A stretch of DNA of 64,000 bases from Liquidambar formosana (Eukaryota; Streptophyta; Magnoliopsida; Saxifragales; Altingiaceae): NCBI GenBank assembly GCA_039720395.1, contig CM077828.1, positions 17,334,264 through 17,398,263 on the forward strand, written 5' to 3'. Within the stretch, counting starts at the first letter, position 1. Every line of letters begins with the position of its first letter. The notes below the pieces were generated by a model that worked only from the letters and a program-made list of their open reading frames with translations, had not been told where the DNA came from and did not search any database. Shown here piece by piece: positions 35,148-47,306 of the stretch. The position numbers and the translations under genes were made by a program.

Positions 35148-35981
35148 TACAAGGGCAGAACCATCAAGAAAGCTACCCTAGGCTGTAGCCTAGGCCCCAA
35201 GTAGCCCAGCCCACTTTTTGGATTTTTCTATGTTGATTAAGTTGAGTTTTACCCTCTAAAGGAGTCTTAGCCCAAGTAAGAAATAGTATACTAGCCCAAG
35301 GTTATATCTCCGGTCGAAATGCTTACACTAATATAATAAAAATATAAGAAAAAGGGGTTGTTAGTGTTTATATAATTGGAGACCTCTGTTAACTTCACAA
35401 GAATTACTTTTTATCTCTCATTTAAGTGAGTTTTTTGGTCATTTATAGTTTCCATATTTCATTAAATGGCCAAAAGTATACTTAAACGACATATTTTAAA
35501 AAAAATTTCTTTTATAAAGTTATTCAAATTTTGATTATGTGGAGCAAAACATACTCTCTGAGTCTTCAAAATTCACATGTCGTAATGTTGTGTTTTTATG
35601 TGTACTATCTATAGATCTGTACACATATTAGTCATGTTTTCATGTGCTATTTGTCATTGGTGGGACTATCAATTTCGGAGAATGGTCCTTGATTGATTGA
35701 AATTGTAGTTGGACCTTGAAATCTGGAGGTAATATTTTCATGAATCGACATGCAAACGTTTAGAAATAATTGTCTTTAAAAAAAGGGTCTTAAGTTGCAT
35801 GTCTAGCCCAAGTAATTTTATAAAATTATATTTTTCTAGTGTTTTTGTTGCTAATTTATGTAGTCAATTTTTCTGTCTTCATAAGTTTAATGGATTTGTT
35901 CGTGAATGTCTCCAACAATGATGGATTGAAATATGACCTGTATAGTTATGTCGAGCAACAAAAATAAAGAAATAAATAAAT
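35148..35981. other. Repeat-rich non-coding stretch
   Basis: Holds one arm of the foldback family (about 35420-35545) and the dispersed repeat at 35766-35915 that pairs with 20430-20548. No gene recognised. Confidence 0.4.
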
Positions 35982-36391
35982 GGGCCAGGCTATTGCCACC
36001 ATGTAATATACTCTAAGCCTCCCATTTAATTTATATTTTTAAGGTTTTATGAAAAATATAAAAAAAAATTATGAAAACTAATCATATAGTCTATTAGAAA
36101 ACATCATTCCGGACAACTTTGTAAAAGAGAGTTTTTCCAAAATCAGTCATTTAGGTAGACTTTTTGGCAATTTTTCATGAGAAATGAAATAGATATTGTA
36201 AATGGCCAAAAAGTCTACTTAAATGATAGATTTTAGAAAAAATTTCTTCTACAAAGTTGTTCAGAATGATGTTTTCTAGAAAATAATATTATTAGTTTTC
36301 GAAAAAACTTTTTATATTTTTCATTAAACATCAAAATGTATAAACTAATGGGGGGCTTTGAATACTTTATGTGGTGGCAATAGCCTCACTC
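35982..36391. mobile_element. Foldback element with 9-bp TSD (410 bp)
   Basis: The arms invert through GGCTATTGCCACC (left) and GGTGGCAATAGCC (right), with further inverted homology across ~190 bp per arm. The TSD TAAATAAAT is at 35973-35981 and 36392-36400. Confidence 0.75.
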
Positions 36392-36479
36392 TAAATAAAT
36401 ATAAGTCATAAATAAGAGTTTGGAAGTGCATTTAATGTAAAGTTGCATCAAATAGCATTGATATTAAAAGGACTATATA

Positions 36480-37300
36480 TATTGTTTCCACCTAAAAATA
36501 ACATTTTTTTGGTAATTAGTAAAAAGCCTATGAGAACATGCCATGTAGTCAAATTATGATTAATTAGTTAAGAACATGTGTAGTTTGACTTAGTCAAAAA
36601 AAAAGTGGGAAGTCTTTATTTTTATTTATCACATGTGTTTTATATGATTTTAGTGATAACTAACCACTCCTACACAAAAGAAATAAGTGGGAATCATGCA
36701 AGGTTGTAATTACCTACTACCTTACCACATGTTATTGCAAGAGTAAGAGGTACAAGTATGAAGCTATCTACTACCTCTCATCTGATGGTAACTACCCATT
36801 ACTACATCCAATATGGCAACACATAAGCAAAAATTAAGGAAGTGGGGCAGCCCATTAATTCAAACATGTGCAGCAGAAATTCAGCAATTAAGGAAGCACT
36901 TCCAACATCTATAAATGGCCTAAGTGAAGACCAAAGAAAGGGTTTTCACCACTTCATCCGATTCTATTTAAATTAGAAATAGTTTAGATTACTTTCAATT
37001 CTCTCTGTACATTCTAATTCTCATTGTAATTTGCTTTCAAGTTTTGTTTATAAACTCTTGTTGCTCGTCGTAATTCATGAATTTTGCTTCCAATGATCCT
37101 TGGTGTTTGTAAGTTTATTTTCAATCTTTATTCTTGTTCATTTTATTTATTTTAGACATTCATACTAGACCCAAGAGAGAAGATCCTTATCTCTCATTAA
37201 TCACCTGATACATTTAATTATTTCAATTAATTGGTGACTAACTAGGCATTTGAGGCCAACGACCTTTGATTCAACAGCCTAGAAGGCGTCGTAGGATCGT
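36480..37300. other. Possible LTR or promoter remnant
   Basis: A TATA-like ATCTATAAATGG near 36912 is followed by a leader-like stretch. No terminal repeats or TSD were found, and no protein is recognised. Confidence 0.25.
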
Positions 37301-37358
37301 GGACACACGATCTTTAGACTTTCGAACCTTGGAACGCCCGCGTAATATTTTCTGTGTG

Positions 37359-37361
<3 letters not shown>

Positions 37362-37396
<35 letters not shown>

Positions 37397-37419
37397 TAGA
37401 TAGATAGATAGATAGATAG
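37362..37419. repeat. Compound microsatellite (AT)n(GATA)n
   Basis: Perfect AT repeats run into seven GATA units. Confidence 0.9.
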
Positions 37420-38681
37420 TGGTTACACATTTTTTTAGTTTTAATTTAATATATCTCTTTATCATACAACGTACAATGTAGTATTTGAAGGGTTCTCACC
37501 ACGGGACCTCCCCTTTTTGCAAGATGGATATGAGGAGTTTGACCCCACCAAATATAGAAAATAATTGGCTTCTTTGACTTTCTTACCCGGTGTCGAGAAA
37601 AAAAAATGATAGTAGTTATTTGTCATAATATAAAATAAAATAGTTCTCAAACATTATAAAAAAAAAAATTAATTAAAGATATTAGTGTATTTTTAGTGGT
37701 TTGCATTATTTTGCCTGTATTATTTCTATTTTAACACCTATTATAATAATAAATGTTATAATTTGACACAACATATTCCGATAATGCAAAGACACAATAT
37801 ATAATTTTTTGGCATAGCCATTATTCTCTCTTTTTCTTAACCACCTTTGTATCAAATATAATGATATAACACAATAGTATGCCAAACATAACACGAGAGG
37901 ATACTAATGTAATTTTTTATCACACTATTGACAATGCTCTTGCATATTTGCCATAATACGAATGTTCACAAACATAATCGAGCTGAGCTGTGTTCTACTT
38001 AGGTTGGACTCATTTAATTAACAAGCTTAAAGTGTAACTTTGAGTTTGGTTCATTTAATTTACTGGCCAACAAACTCGATTCATTTAGTTTTAACAGGTC
38101 CCAGCTAGCTGTTGAATGTTGATGAAAAACTTGGTTCACTTGTTGCCTTAACCACACACATACAAGGAAAAATGCAGAGCATGTGCCGACTTTTTGTCAG
38201 GGATAGCCTCCAATTAAGTCAAGCTTTTTGTTTTTTCATGCCACTGGTGTTGACACCAAGGATTGTACATGCTTACTACAATGCAATGTTTCGTTTTGTA
38301 ATAATGACATTTTCTTTGGCATTGAGGAGCTAGTGGGGAAAAATCATCGGTTGTAATTGTTGACAAATTAACATTCAATGTTCAAGACTTTTGTCACATC
38401 CCACCATGGCAATTGATTTGCCTTTACACTTCCTTTTCATTATTTACATGAAGTGGAAGAAAAGTTGTTTTTCCTAGGGAGAACAAAAAAAAAAAAACAA
38501 AGAAGGTGGGAGGGGGTGGGGGTGGGGGGCAATGGAATAAAAGGGTAGCAAGGCAAGGTAACAAGGAATTGCCTTGGACCAAATCACATTTCTGTGCCAA
38601 AGCCACAACATTTCACCTGGGGTAGGCTATCTACTAAGACAATTTCATGCATAACCTATATATCAAAGAGTGATGTAAAAT

Positions 38682-41600
38682 CTATTCCCAACTCCCATTG
38701 ATGAAAGGCCTCCGAGGCGTTAAATCATCGTCCGATGATGACTCCGTGAAGTTAAAAAAGATCCCACTTTCTATTGGCGTCGTAAAATAGGTCGGATTTA
38801 TTGCCCAATCACTGATTCCCACGTGTCCGTTGCCCGGTAGGTACTCCATCTCGACAGATTTATTAGCCAGGGACCTATGTTGCTGAATTGATTTGGTCAT
38901 GGTCTGATGATGATTGGGATATTGCTCCATTGGATCACCTATCATTTTTCAACCATATGTTATTTTTACATTACTAGAAATTTCAATGTGAAAAAAAATA
39001 AATAAATAAATTTAGAGTTTCCAAAGAGAATTAAATACCTTGTGTTAGTAGGGCAACAGGCTCATTCAGAAGTCCATCAATCTCTTCCAATGAATTCCAA
39101 TTCGCATATGCTTCTCTAACCAATTTCTCAATGTAGGGCTACATGCAAATGCCAACACCAAGTCAACAACATTGTGCAAAAACTATAGAGAGGTCATTGA
39201 TCGACATTGGAATTAAGTTTAGAATGTCGTGTGAGGTGATTAAGTGAAAACTCATACCTTATTAATGCCAGTTAAGTCTTTAGAAGTATACAATTGCCCA
39301 TCTATCATTGCCCGGAGAACTTGACATATGGGATTTAATATCATGATATAATGAGGTCCACGTGACATATATAGTTTATTGCCCATAATGCACGTCCTAG
39401 CGTGCCTTATTGTTACGTCCCACATTTTCTCGGACATCCCGGGACCTAATATCTGTGACATTTATAGAAAAGGACAATATTAATGAAAAAATAAATCTTT
39501 TGATATTTTGATATAAGCAAGGACAAAAAAAATAGTCAAATGATTATCAATGACTTGTTGAAAAAAAAAAAAAAAGAAAGAAAGAAATGGAATTGCATAC
39601 CTTTCTAAGCTTGAGTGGGTTTATCACGGACAGTTTCAAGAACTCTTGCACTGTGTTAATGTTCTCGGCGGCCAGCTTCTTGTGAAAAGCTCCCTCTTTT
39701 CCAATCTTCTCAAGGCGCCATACCTCGTCATCGAGGGCCGGTGGGTGATGCTTTTTGTACACTGAGCAAAAAACTAATGTCAATAACCACATAAGGAATG
39801 GTGATTTATTTATTGTTCTTTTGAGCTTTAAAATTACTAATATTGAAAAAGAAATAATTAATTCAACACTCCTTGCTAAAAGTTTATTAAAGGCTAAATC
39901 CAACAAGCTAATCCGAAACAAATTCCTATTAATTATACTTGATAAAGATCAAATTGCATCACTAGGACCCATATGTTGGGGCATCTTTGTTCAGAAGCAC
40001 TAAACAAAAGCTAATAGCAACAGCTGTTTTGTTGACTGAAAGTCAGACATATTTGGCTTAGAAAGATGTAGAAGGGCAGTGCCCTTTGTCGAATGATGTG
40101 ATGGCCCTAGTGGTCCAATTATGTAAAGTGCAACTTTAATCACACATGGGAGCCCACAAGGTTCACAACCAATCACTCCAATTATTCAACTTGACTAATG
40201 GTGGCTTCCAAAAACTTTAAAAATAAAATTTGACCAATTGAAAGGAACATTATTTAAATCATGCATGATGATGATGGATGTTTTTTATCACCAGTGATGG
40301 AGTCATGGATGTTGTTTGATCAAGGAGAATATAGATAATCGATATACTGCAACTTGCAATAGATTATTCTCCCCATAATTTTGCAACAAAATATTAACTG
40401 TTATTATATAATTTGCCCCACATATTGTTTGTAATCTATCTATGATTGGAAGTCAATAGGATCATACAGAGTCATCACCTACCCACACTAAATAATATTA
40501 CAATATGCACATTAAACTATTAGAAGTTTAGAACTATAATAAATAAATAAAATTGAGTGATGTTCCAAATTAAAATATCAAAATTAGCATAACAGTTCAT
40601 CATCGCATCCGCAACGTCTGACCATATTGAGGATTACCAGACTATTAATCATAGTAATAAATAGCCTACGTTGTACTAGAACAAATATTAGTAGAAGAAA
40701 CTTACATTCTCCACGGTGGTCCTTAACAACAAAGGCTTCTGTCATGGCTTCTCGTATCCTAATACCCGGACAACTTCCTTGAGACACTCTTGCACCGATC
40801 CTAAATTTCCGACTCCTAATCCAGCTCGAATTATCGGTAAACTCAATATCTCCAATCGATGCAACACCATCCCTCAACGTGAGAAGCAAGTCTCCAGCAA
40901 GCAACGGCCTCTTCCCGTTTCTTTCCTTAACGATGTTGCTATCGAATTCTTTACTGCTCCAAGTGTCACGGTCTCCTGGAGGGAAGTCCCCATCGAGAAC
41001 CACGATGTCTACTTTGATTGGATGAGGAAGAATTGTTGGAATCATTTGATTATCACTGGAGTCCACAAGAAGGATTTGAAGTGGGTTGTTTTCATCATCC
41101 CCTATCTTGCTCCCAGTGAATATCGGCAGTGAAGGTTTCTTACTGAAGATTAGGTGTAAACTTGATGGTTCTAGTGCTTGGATTTGAAAGGAAGGAGACC
41201 TTTTCAGGGATCGCGTACATCGTCTTAGCCCACGCTCAACCTCTTCTGTCACCTAAAAAAAATATGTAACCAAGACTTTCATAAGAATGACTGAGAAATT
41301 GAATTAAACTAGCAAGCAAATTATTTCTTCATTGATTGTCAATTGTCATAATATGTGGCACTTTCTTGATTTAGGGTTTATGATTTGAGTTGACTAGGAG
41401 TATGAATAACAACTTGTACTAAAAAATGTATAATTAATTTTGCATGTCTATCATATCGACCTTTTACTTTTAGGGAATAACGCCTGTTATTGTCGTATTT
41501 ATTTTAAAAGTAACCTTTCCACGTGCATACAAATGGATTTTCTGTAAATTTCTTTTCTAAGAAAACCATAATCCAAAATGAATAATGACACATATATAAT

Positions 41601-41999
41601 TAGAAGGAATTAAATTGTGACATTAGCTAATTATTTCACGTACCACTTTTCGAAGCAATGGCTCCAAAGCCGAACAGAAGTTGTTCAAGGAATTCACCAT
41701 AACCACTTCTCCAATTATTCTATTAAGGAAAAAAAAAAAAAAAAAAACTATCAGACATGAAGGGATTTTATTTGAAAAGCCATTGATATAATATTGCAAT
41801 ATGAGAAAGCATTTTCCAAGACAGACGATGGGAAAACTCAAGTTATATGGGTCAAAGAGAGGGGAAAACAAAAGGGGAAAAAGCAAATTGGATGAAAGTC
41901 CAAGACATACGAAGCGAAAGAAGGCCTAGTTCTCATCCGTTTCTCACTCGGCTGATCTGGGTCTGAACCGGATTCACCCAAAAACCGTTTGGCTGCCAT
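38682..41999 (-). CDS. CBP60-like: CALMODULIN-BINDING PROTEIN 60-like (copy B)
   Basis: Seven exons, all phases consistent: 41911-41999, 41644-41719, 40706-41252, 39601-39761, 39258-39452, 39039-39138 and 38682-38938. The product is about 474 residues. It starts [20 protein letters not shown], then has the N-terminal [19 protein letters not shown]. Exon 3 carries the conserved core ([47 protein letters not shown]). Then come [20 protein letters not shown] and later [20 protein letters not shown]. Family role: CBP60 proteins are plant nuclear DNA-binding regulators, several controlling salicylic-acid immunity. Usual length is about 550-650, so the C-terminus looks short. A 2-bp difference from copy A changes its last residues to FINGSWE. 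I do not see a C-terminal basic amphipathic calmodulin-binding helix. Confidence 0.85.
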
Positions 42000-42025
42000 T
42001 GATTTTCAATACTAGCTCAAAGAAT

Positions 42026-42060
<35 letters not shown>

Positions 42061-42694
42061 CGGAATCAGGGTTGGGGGCAAGGGAGGTTTATGTAAGGGG
42101 TGGAGAGTTTAAGAAGGTTGTAATAATAATAATATAAAAATGTAAAAAGGAAGCTCCATGGAATGACCAAGGAAACAGCTAGGTAGGAGAGGGAACGTGA
42201 TGACCTAGGTAAATGATGTAAGCACTTTTGACGTCAACGTGATCCCACAAGTCAAACATTTGAAGAGATGATTTGTGAGCCTACTGATCAACAAGATCAA
42301 CGGCTGATATCTGTATATTAAAAGGTAACCCAAAAAGAAAGGAAAAAAAAAAAAGACACACACACGAACCAATCTATTGGGCTACTTTGAAGTTTGAACG
42401 GGAAGAGTTGGGTTGAATGTGTGACCCAAGGAAAAAAATCAAAAAAAAAAAAAAAAAAAAAACGAAGGTTGGTTTGAATAGCCACACGCCACTACGCCAG
42501 CTTCATACGTTGATGTGAGTCAATGAAGTCCACTCCGTTCTTTCCGAGAAGGATCTACCAATCTACTACTTCTGGGCCACCAAATTTGAGGTCTCAATGT
42601 TATCCAATAAAAAAATAAAAATTTTGGGGTCTCAAACTCACCACTTGTGTGATATACTGACCTTGTATGAACCATTTTTATGATAACAAATAAG
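42000..42694. promoter_or_regulatory. 5' leader and upstream region of CBP60 copy B
   Basis: A (GA)n tract at about 42026-42058 lies within 60 bp of the start codon, probably in the 5' UTR. The poly-A run at about 42440-42460 is a minor repeat. No TATA box is assigned. Confidence 0.4.
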
Positions 42695-42845
42695 GGGAAT
42701 TTTTGATTGGTTAGATTATAAGAAAATAATTATATTTAGTAATAATTTTTAATTAAGTTAGGAATTATTTATTAAGAAGTTGCTAGGAAATAGCATTGAA
42801 TAGTAATAATTTTTTTATAGCCTAACCAATCTAAAATTCCTCCAA
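42695..42845. mobile_element. MITE, GGGGAATTnnAGATTGG family, third copy
   Basis: Left end GGGGAATTTTTGATTGGTTA, inverted right end GAGGAATTTTAGATTGGTTA. Confidence 0.7.
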
Positions 42846-42958
42846 AATAGTGATAATGTGAGGTAGGTTATATTCGGTGCACTCTTATGCTCCTAAAGTC
42901 TTGGCACAAAAGTTAAAAACAAACGACCAAAAAACTGAAAAATATATCAATATATTTA

Positions 42959-43504
42959 GGGTAAATTGTATTTTAGGGTCCAAAGTTTGAGTCAAGTTTC
43001 ACTATAGGATTTAAAGTTTAAATTGCATCAATTAAATACCTTAATTATTTGTTGAATTGCAATTTGGGGTCTACCGTAAGAATTTTCAATATTTTCCCTA
43101 TTTTGCCATTTTTATGGATTTGAAAATCCTATTTTACCCTTATAAGATTTAATAAACCTTTATATTTTAACCAGATCTAAAGCACTCTACCGTCAGATTT
43201 GTAGTTTTGTAAATATAAAATATAAAAGTTTATTAGATGTTGATAGAGATAATATAGAGAGAGAAAGAAGATAAGATTGATCTAGATTTGATTAAGATAT
43301 AAAAATTTATTAGATGTTGATCGAGGTAAAATAAGGTTTTCAAACCAATTAAAGGGGCAAAATAGGGATAATACAAAAAAATTTGACAGCAGGTCTTAAA
43401 TTGCAACTTAATTAATAATTCGGATACCGAATTGACACAATTTAAACTTTAAATCCTAAAGTGAAACTTGGCCCAAACTTTGGACCCTAAAATACAATTT
43501 ACCC
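42959..43504. mobile_element. MULE-like non-autonomous element, GGGTAAATTG family (546 bp)
   Basis: Long TIRs (~80 bp) start GGGTAAATTGTATTTTAGGG. A perfect 9-bp TSD, ATATATTTA, is at 42950-42958 and 43505-43513. No coding capacity. Confidence 0.85.
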
Positions 43505-43821
43505 ATATATTTATATATAATAAAAAAATGTTGGGATTTCTATTTGCTTCACGCTTTTCTTTGATCCCTCAACTGTATGACGGTACAAGTATATGAAACA
43601 GTCATAAACATACAAAAATGGGGAGAAGTGAAATTTAAAGTCAAATGTGTAGGGAATAAAACTGTTTAGTGATTTCCTAGAACCTTGGAAAAAATCCCTA
43701 AGCTAGTGGTTTTCACCCTCTTACCGCGACAATGATTATTCTCTTAGTTGAAAGCTTTGGGGATACACTGGGTTTTGACAACAACAAAAAAAAAAAAACT
43801 GTCCAATGATTATTGTCTAAA

Positions 43822-44950
43822 GGGTAAATTGCACTTAAGGGTCTAGAGTTTGGGGTAGATTTCACTTAAGGGTCCCAAATTTTAATTGCATCAATTTAGT
43901 ACTCAAATTATTAGTTGGGTTTCAATTTGGGGTCCACCGTCATGAACCATTTGTTGACCAAACAGTTTTGCCTCTAATTTTGCACATGTTGTGCATGTGA
44001 CCTATATTATCCCTATTTTGCCTTTTTGATGGGTATGAAAACCCTATTTTACCCCAACATGGCTCATATCTAAAAATCAAAGTTGTTCAATTTATGGTCA
44101 AAATGATAAACCAAGGGTCCCACATGGTAGGTCTCATTAAGGCGAATCTACTCGTCAAATTTGGAGTCAATAGGGTTAACCTAAGGTCTTCAAATGCTGG
44201 GGAACATGGTATGTGTGGGTGGGTGCACCCACATTGGATCACAATCCGCTTCACCTTCAACCTCAAAATGGGTTCAAGGAGAAAATGTCAGTTTTGAGTT
44301 TTGTTCCAGGCCAACTTCCCCCTAACTTATCTCACTCATTTCTCAGCTAAATTCAGTGATACAAAAGCTGAATTGAAGCTCTTGCAGGGTACTATAAGCG
44401 CACACAAATCGTTCATCCAAAAACTTATAAAATCATAATCATTTTTTTAGCCCAAAGTCTTTGGTTTATAACCTGAAAATCCGGCAATTTTCAAGAACTC
44501 ATCTCATGGTGGGGTATTAACCCAAACCAATCGCCGACACCACTGTTTCAAGAACTCATCCCCGTCATTTTTTATGAGGACATCGGCGAGGATGATGAGG
44601 GAAGAAGGAAAACAGTGGCCGCGAATCTAATTGGGTGAATTTAATGGTGACAGTGGTGGCGGATCTAATGGGAATCGTCATCATCGGCGTTCAAATCTGG
44701 GTTGGGACAATGGGTTTCAAATCAAACCAATTGCCAATGCCGGCGATGAAGAATGGGGTGTGGGTTTGAGAGCACAGGCAAAAACGACGTCAGTTTTGTG
44801 AGGGGCATTAAAGTCAATTTAGGGATTCCGTTAACACCGTCTCTGATTTTTGGTCAACATTAACATTGGGTACCAAATTGATGCAATTGAAATTCTGGAC
44901 CCTTAAGTGAAACTTACCCCAAACTCTAAACCCTTAAGTGCAATTTACCC
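43822..44950. mobile_element. MULE-like non-autonomous element, GGGTAAATTG family (1129 bp)
   Basis: TIRs of ~75 bp start GGGTAAATTGCACTTAAGGG. A perfect 9-bp TSD, TTGTCTAAA, is at 43813-43821 and 44951-44959. The GC-richer interior (44440-44780) looks like captured leader or gene sequence, but I recognise no protein. The frame at 44094-44297 has no known domain. Confidence 0.85.
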
Positions 44951-45101
44951 TTGTCTAAAATATTAAAAGAAGGAAGGGTAAAAATGAGATTTAATTCAAT
45001 ATAAGCATTTAGTGGACAAACTTCTTAGGACTGAAATAACCAGACTTTATTGTGAAGGTTACACCCTTTATTAGATTATATTTATTTAACTACATGTTTG
45101 T

Positions 45102-45312
45102 GGCCAATTCTATAGTATCCTAACAAAAAAAATCAAGTATCATACTCATAATGTCATTTTAAATAGTAAGTTGGTCATTTCAAATGATAAGTGGTCAATA
45201 AATGCCTAAATGGTAAGTGGGTCACTTCAAATGATAAGTGAGTCATTTTAGGCCATTTCAAATGGTAAATGAGTATGTCACCCTAAAATCCTTGAGGGTA
45301 CTATAGATTACT
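45102..45312. mobile_element. MITE with ~21-bp internal repeats, second copy
   Basis: Same ends and internal AAATGGTAAGTGGG repeats as the copy at 16563. The flanks ATGTTTG on each side suggest a TSD of about 7-9 bp. Confidence 0.6.
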
Positions 45313-46085
45313 CTATGTTTGCCCTTCAAGTTTGTGATACAATAATAAAATCATAATAATCTACAAATTACCCAAATTGATACTAAGCTATATATATACA
45401 CGAGCCATGACCCGCATAATATGTGAAATTGTGTAGAATATTTTATATATTATATTGACTTAATTTGTATGTAATATGTACTATGTAGATATATTAAAAT
45501 GGGAATTCATTATTACAAAATTTTAATTATTATTATTAATTTTTAAAAACTTTAATTATTATTAATTTTTTTCTTTTTAAAGATTCTTGAATCAAACCAG
45601 TCTAACTATAGTAACTTTTGGTGTTTACTATGATCATACCTTAATTATTATTTTTTCTTTCGTAAGATTACTGAGTTCCTTATCTAAATATTTAAATATT
45701 TCTAGATCAATTCCATATTGCATCAACTATGAGGTTTCTTTAACAAAGAAAGAAACAACAGCTTGAGTACGAGTAGTGGATGTTATAACAAAACAGAGCA
45801 TGAAACATGAGAGTACTGGAAGCTGTGACAAAACAGAGCATCAATCACCCACACTCACTTCCATATGCTAAGATTGAAACCAAAACGAAAACAGAGTATT
45901 TGCTCGACAACGCAGAAGCCCAATATGGTAGTGTACCCCAACACGAGAAATTGTGTGGTGGACTTGCTTTGACCACAATGGGACCGAGGGCTTTGCCTTA
46001 TTAAGAGAAATTCTATGGTAGCCCACGAAGAAATTGGAATATCGCACAACAATGTAGTAATCTAGTCACATAAGAAGGTAATTGG
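45313..46085. other. Non-coding stretch
   Basis: AT-rich. A short imperfect duplication (CAAAACAGAGCATSAA) lies near 45789 and 45832. No gene recognised. Confidence 0.35.
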
Positions 46086-46087
46086 TA

Positions 46088-46420
46088 AACCATTGGGTAA
46101 GCCATTAGCCTAGTGGTAAGCAGTGGCAGTGGCAGTGGCGGAGCCACATGGGGGCAAGTGGGGTCACGGCCCACATAATTTTTTATTTAATTTTAGTTTT
46201 GTACATAAAATTTAGATTATTTACTTATTGGCCTCCACTATTATTTTTTTATTTCTTTTTTAGTATCAGTTTATCATTTTCCTTCACTAGAAATTTTTTT
46301 ATAAAAAAATGTAATAAAGATTATTTCTATTAGGGTTAAGTTCCTAGTTCCACTACTGGAGGTGAGCAAGAGTGGAGTCAAATATAGAGTTCAAACCTAT
46401 ATATAGAAGATCACACATTG
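46088..46420 (+). mobile_element. SINE-like element split by a hAT-type MITE
   Basis: AGCCTAGTGGTAAG (A-box-like) is separated from GAGTTCAAACCT (B-box-like) by an insert. The insert's ends CAGTGGCGGAGCCAC and the inverted CAGTAGTGGAACTAG look like hAT TIRs. The flanks GTGGTAAG and GAGGTGAG could be a mutated 8-bp TSD. Confidence 0.45.
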
Positions 46421-46892
46421 AGTAATCAGGAGCGGATGGAGGGGGGATTTGGATTTGGTGAAGTTTGCTATTTTTACTGCATGATGCAATAAATGTAAAA
46501 TCAATGATACGTAGGCAAGGAGGAGAAATGGAAGGCTGTTAGGCATTAGATATCAAATACATCTCTCGAATTTCAACCCTCCATTTCTCCTCCTTGTCAG
46601 GTGTCATCGATTTTACGTTTATTGCACCATGCTGTACCTTCACCAAATCCAAATTCGATGGAGGGGGCTGCCAAAGGAGGCACCTAACCCCCCACCCTCT
46701 TTCTTTTTTCCTTTCATATAAATAACTTTTACTTTTTTTATTTTACAAAAGTTTGATCTGTCTAATTATACCCTCCTTACTATCAATAAATATTTATGTT
46801 CTGTATTGATCATTAAGTTAAAAAAAAATTCCTTTTTTTTTTGTTATTGTCTATTAAAAGAAAAACAATTGGTAGAAGATTACTTCAAATGA
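46421..46892. other. Inverted-repeat, non-coding stretch
   Basis: GGAGGAGAAATGGAAGG near 46517 is inverted at about 46570-46595, with wider flanking homology (GATTTGGATTTGGTGAAG against CTTCACCAAATCCAAATT). This is probably a foldback MITE, about 46445-46660. Confidence 0.45.
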
Positions 46893-46901
46893 TTCTTTAA
46901 T

Positions 46902-47297
46902 GAGGGGGCTACTATCATCACAAAAATTCTTTTGCATCCCCTTAATTTATACTTTTTCAGGTTTTATGAAATTAAAATATAAAAATTTTTCACAAAAACT
47001 AATCATGTTATTCACTAGAAGATATCATTTTAAACAACTTTGTAAAAGAAAAGTTTTACAAAATTTGTTATTTAACTGAACTTTTTGGATATAGACGTTT
47101 CATGAAAAATGGCGAAAAAATTCCACTTAAACGATAGATTTTGAAAAAATTTTCTACTACAAAGTTATTCAGAATGATGTTTTCTAGTGGATACAGTGGT
47201 TAGTTTTCACAAAAATCTTTTATATTTTTCATAAAACCATAAAAAATGTAAACTAGGGGGGGTGCGAAATAATTTTTGTAGTAAGAATAGCCTCCCC
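46902..47297. mobile_element. Foldback element with 9-bp TSD (396 bp)
   Basis: Same family as 35982-36391. The perfect TSD TTCTTTAAT is at 46893-46901 and 47298-47306. Confidence 0.8.
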
Positions 47298-47306
47298 TTC
47301 TTTAAT

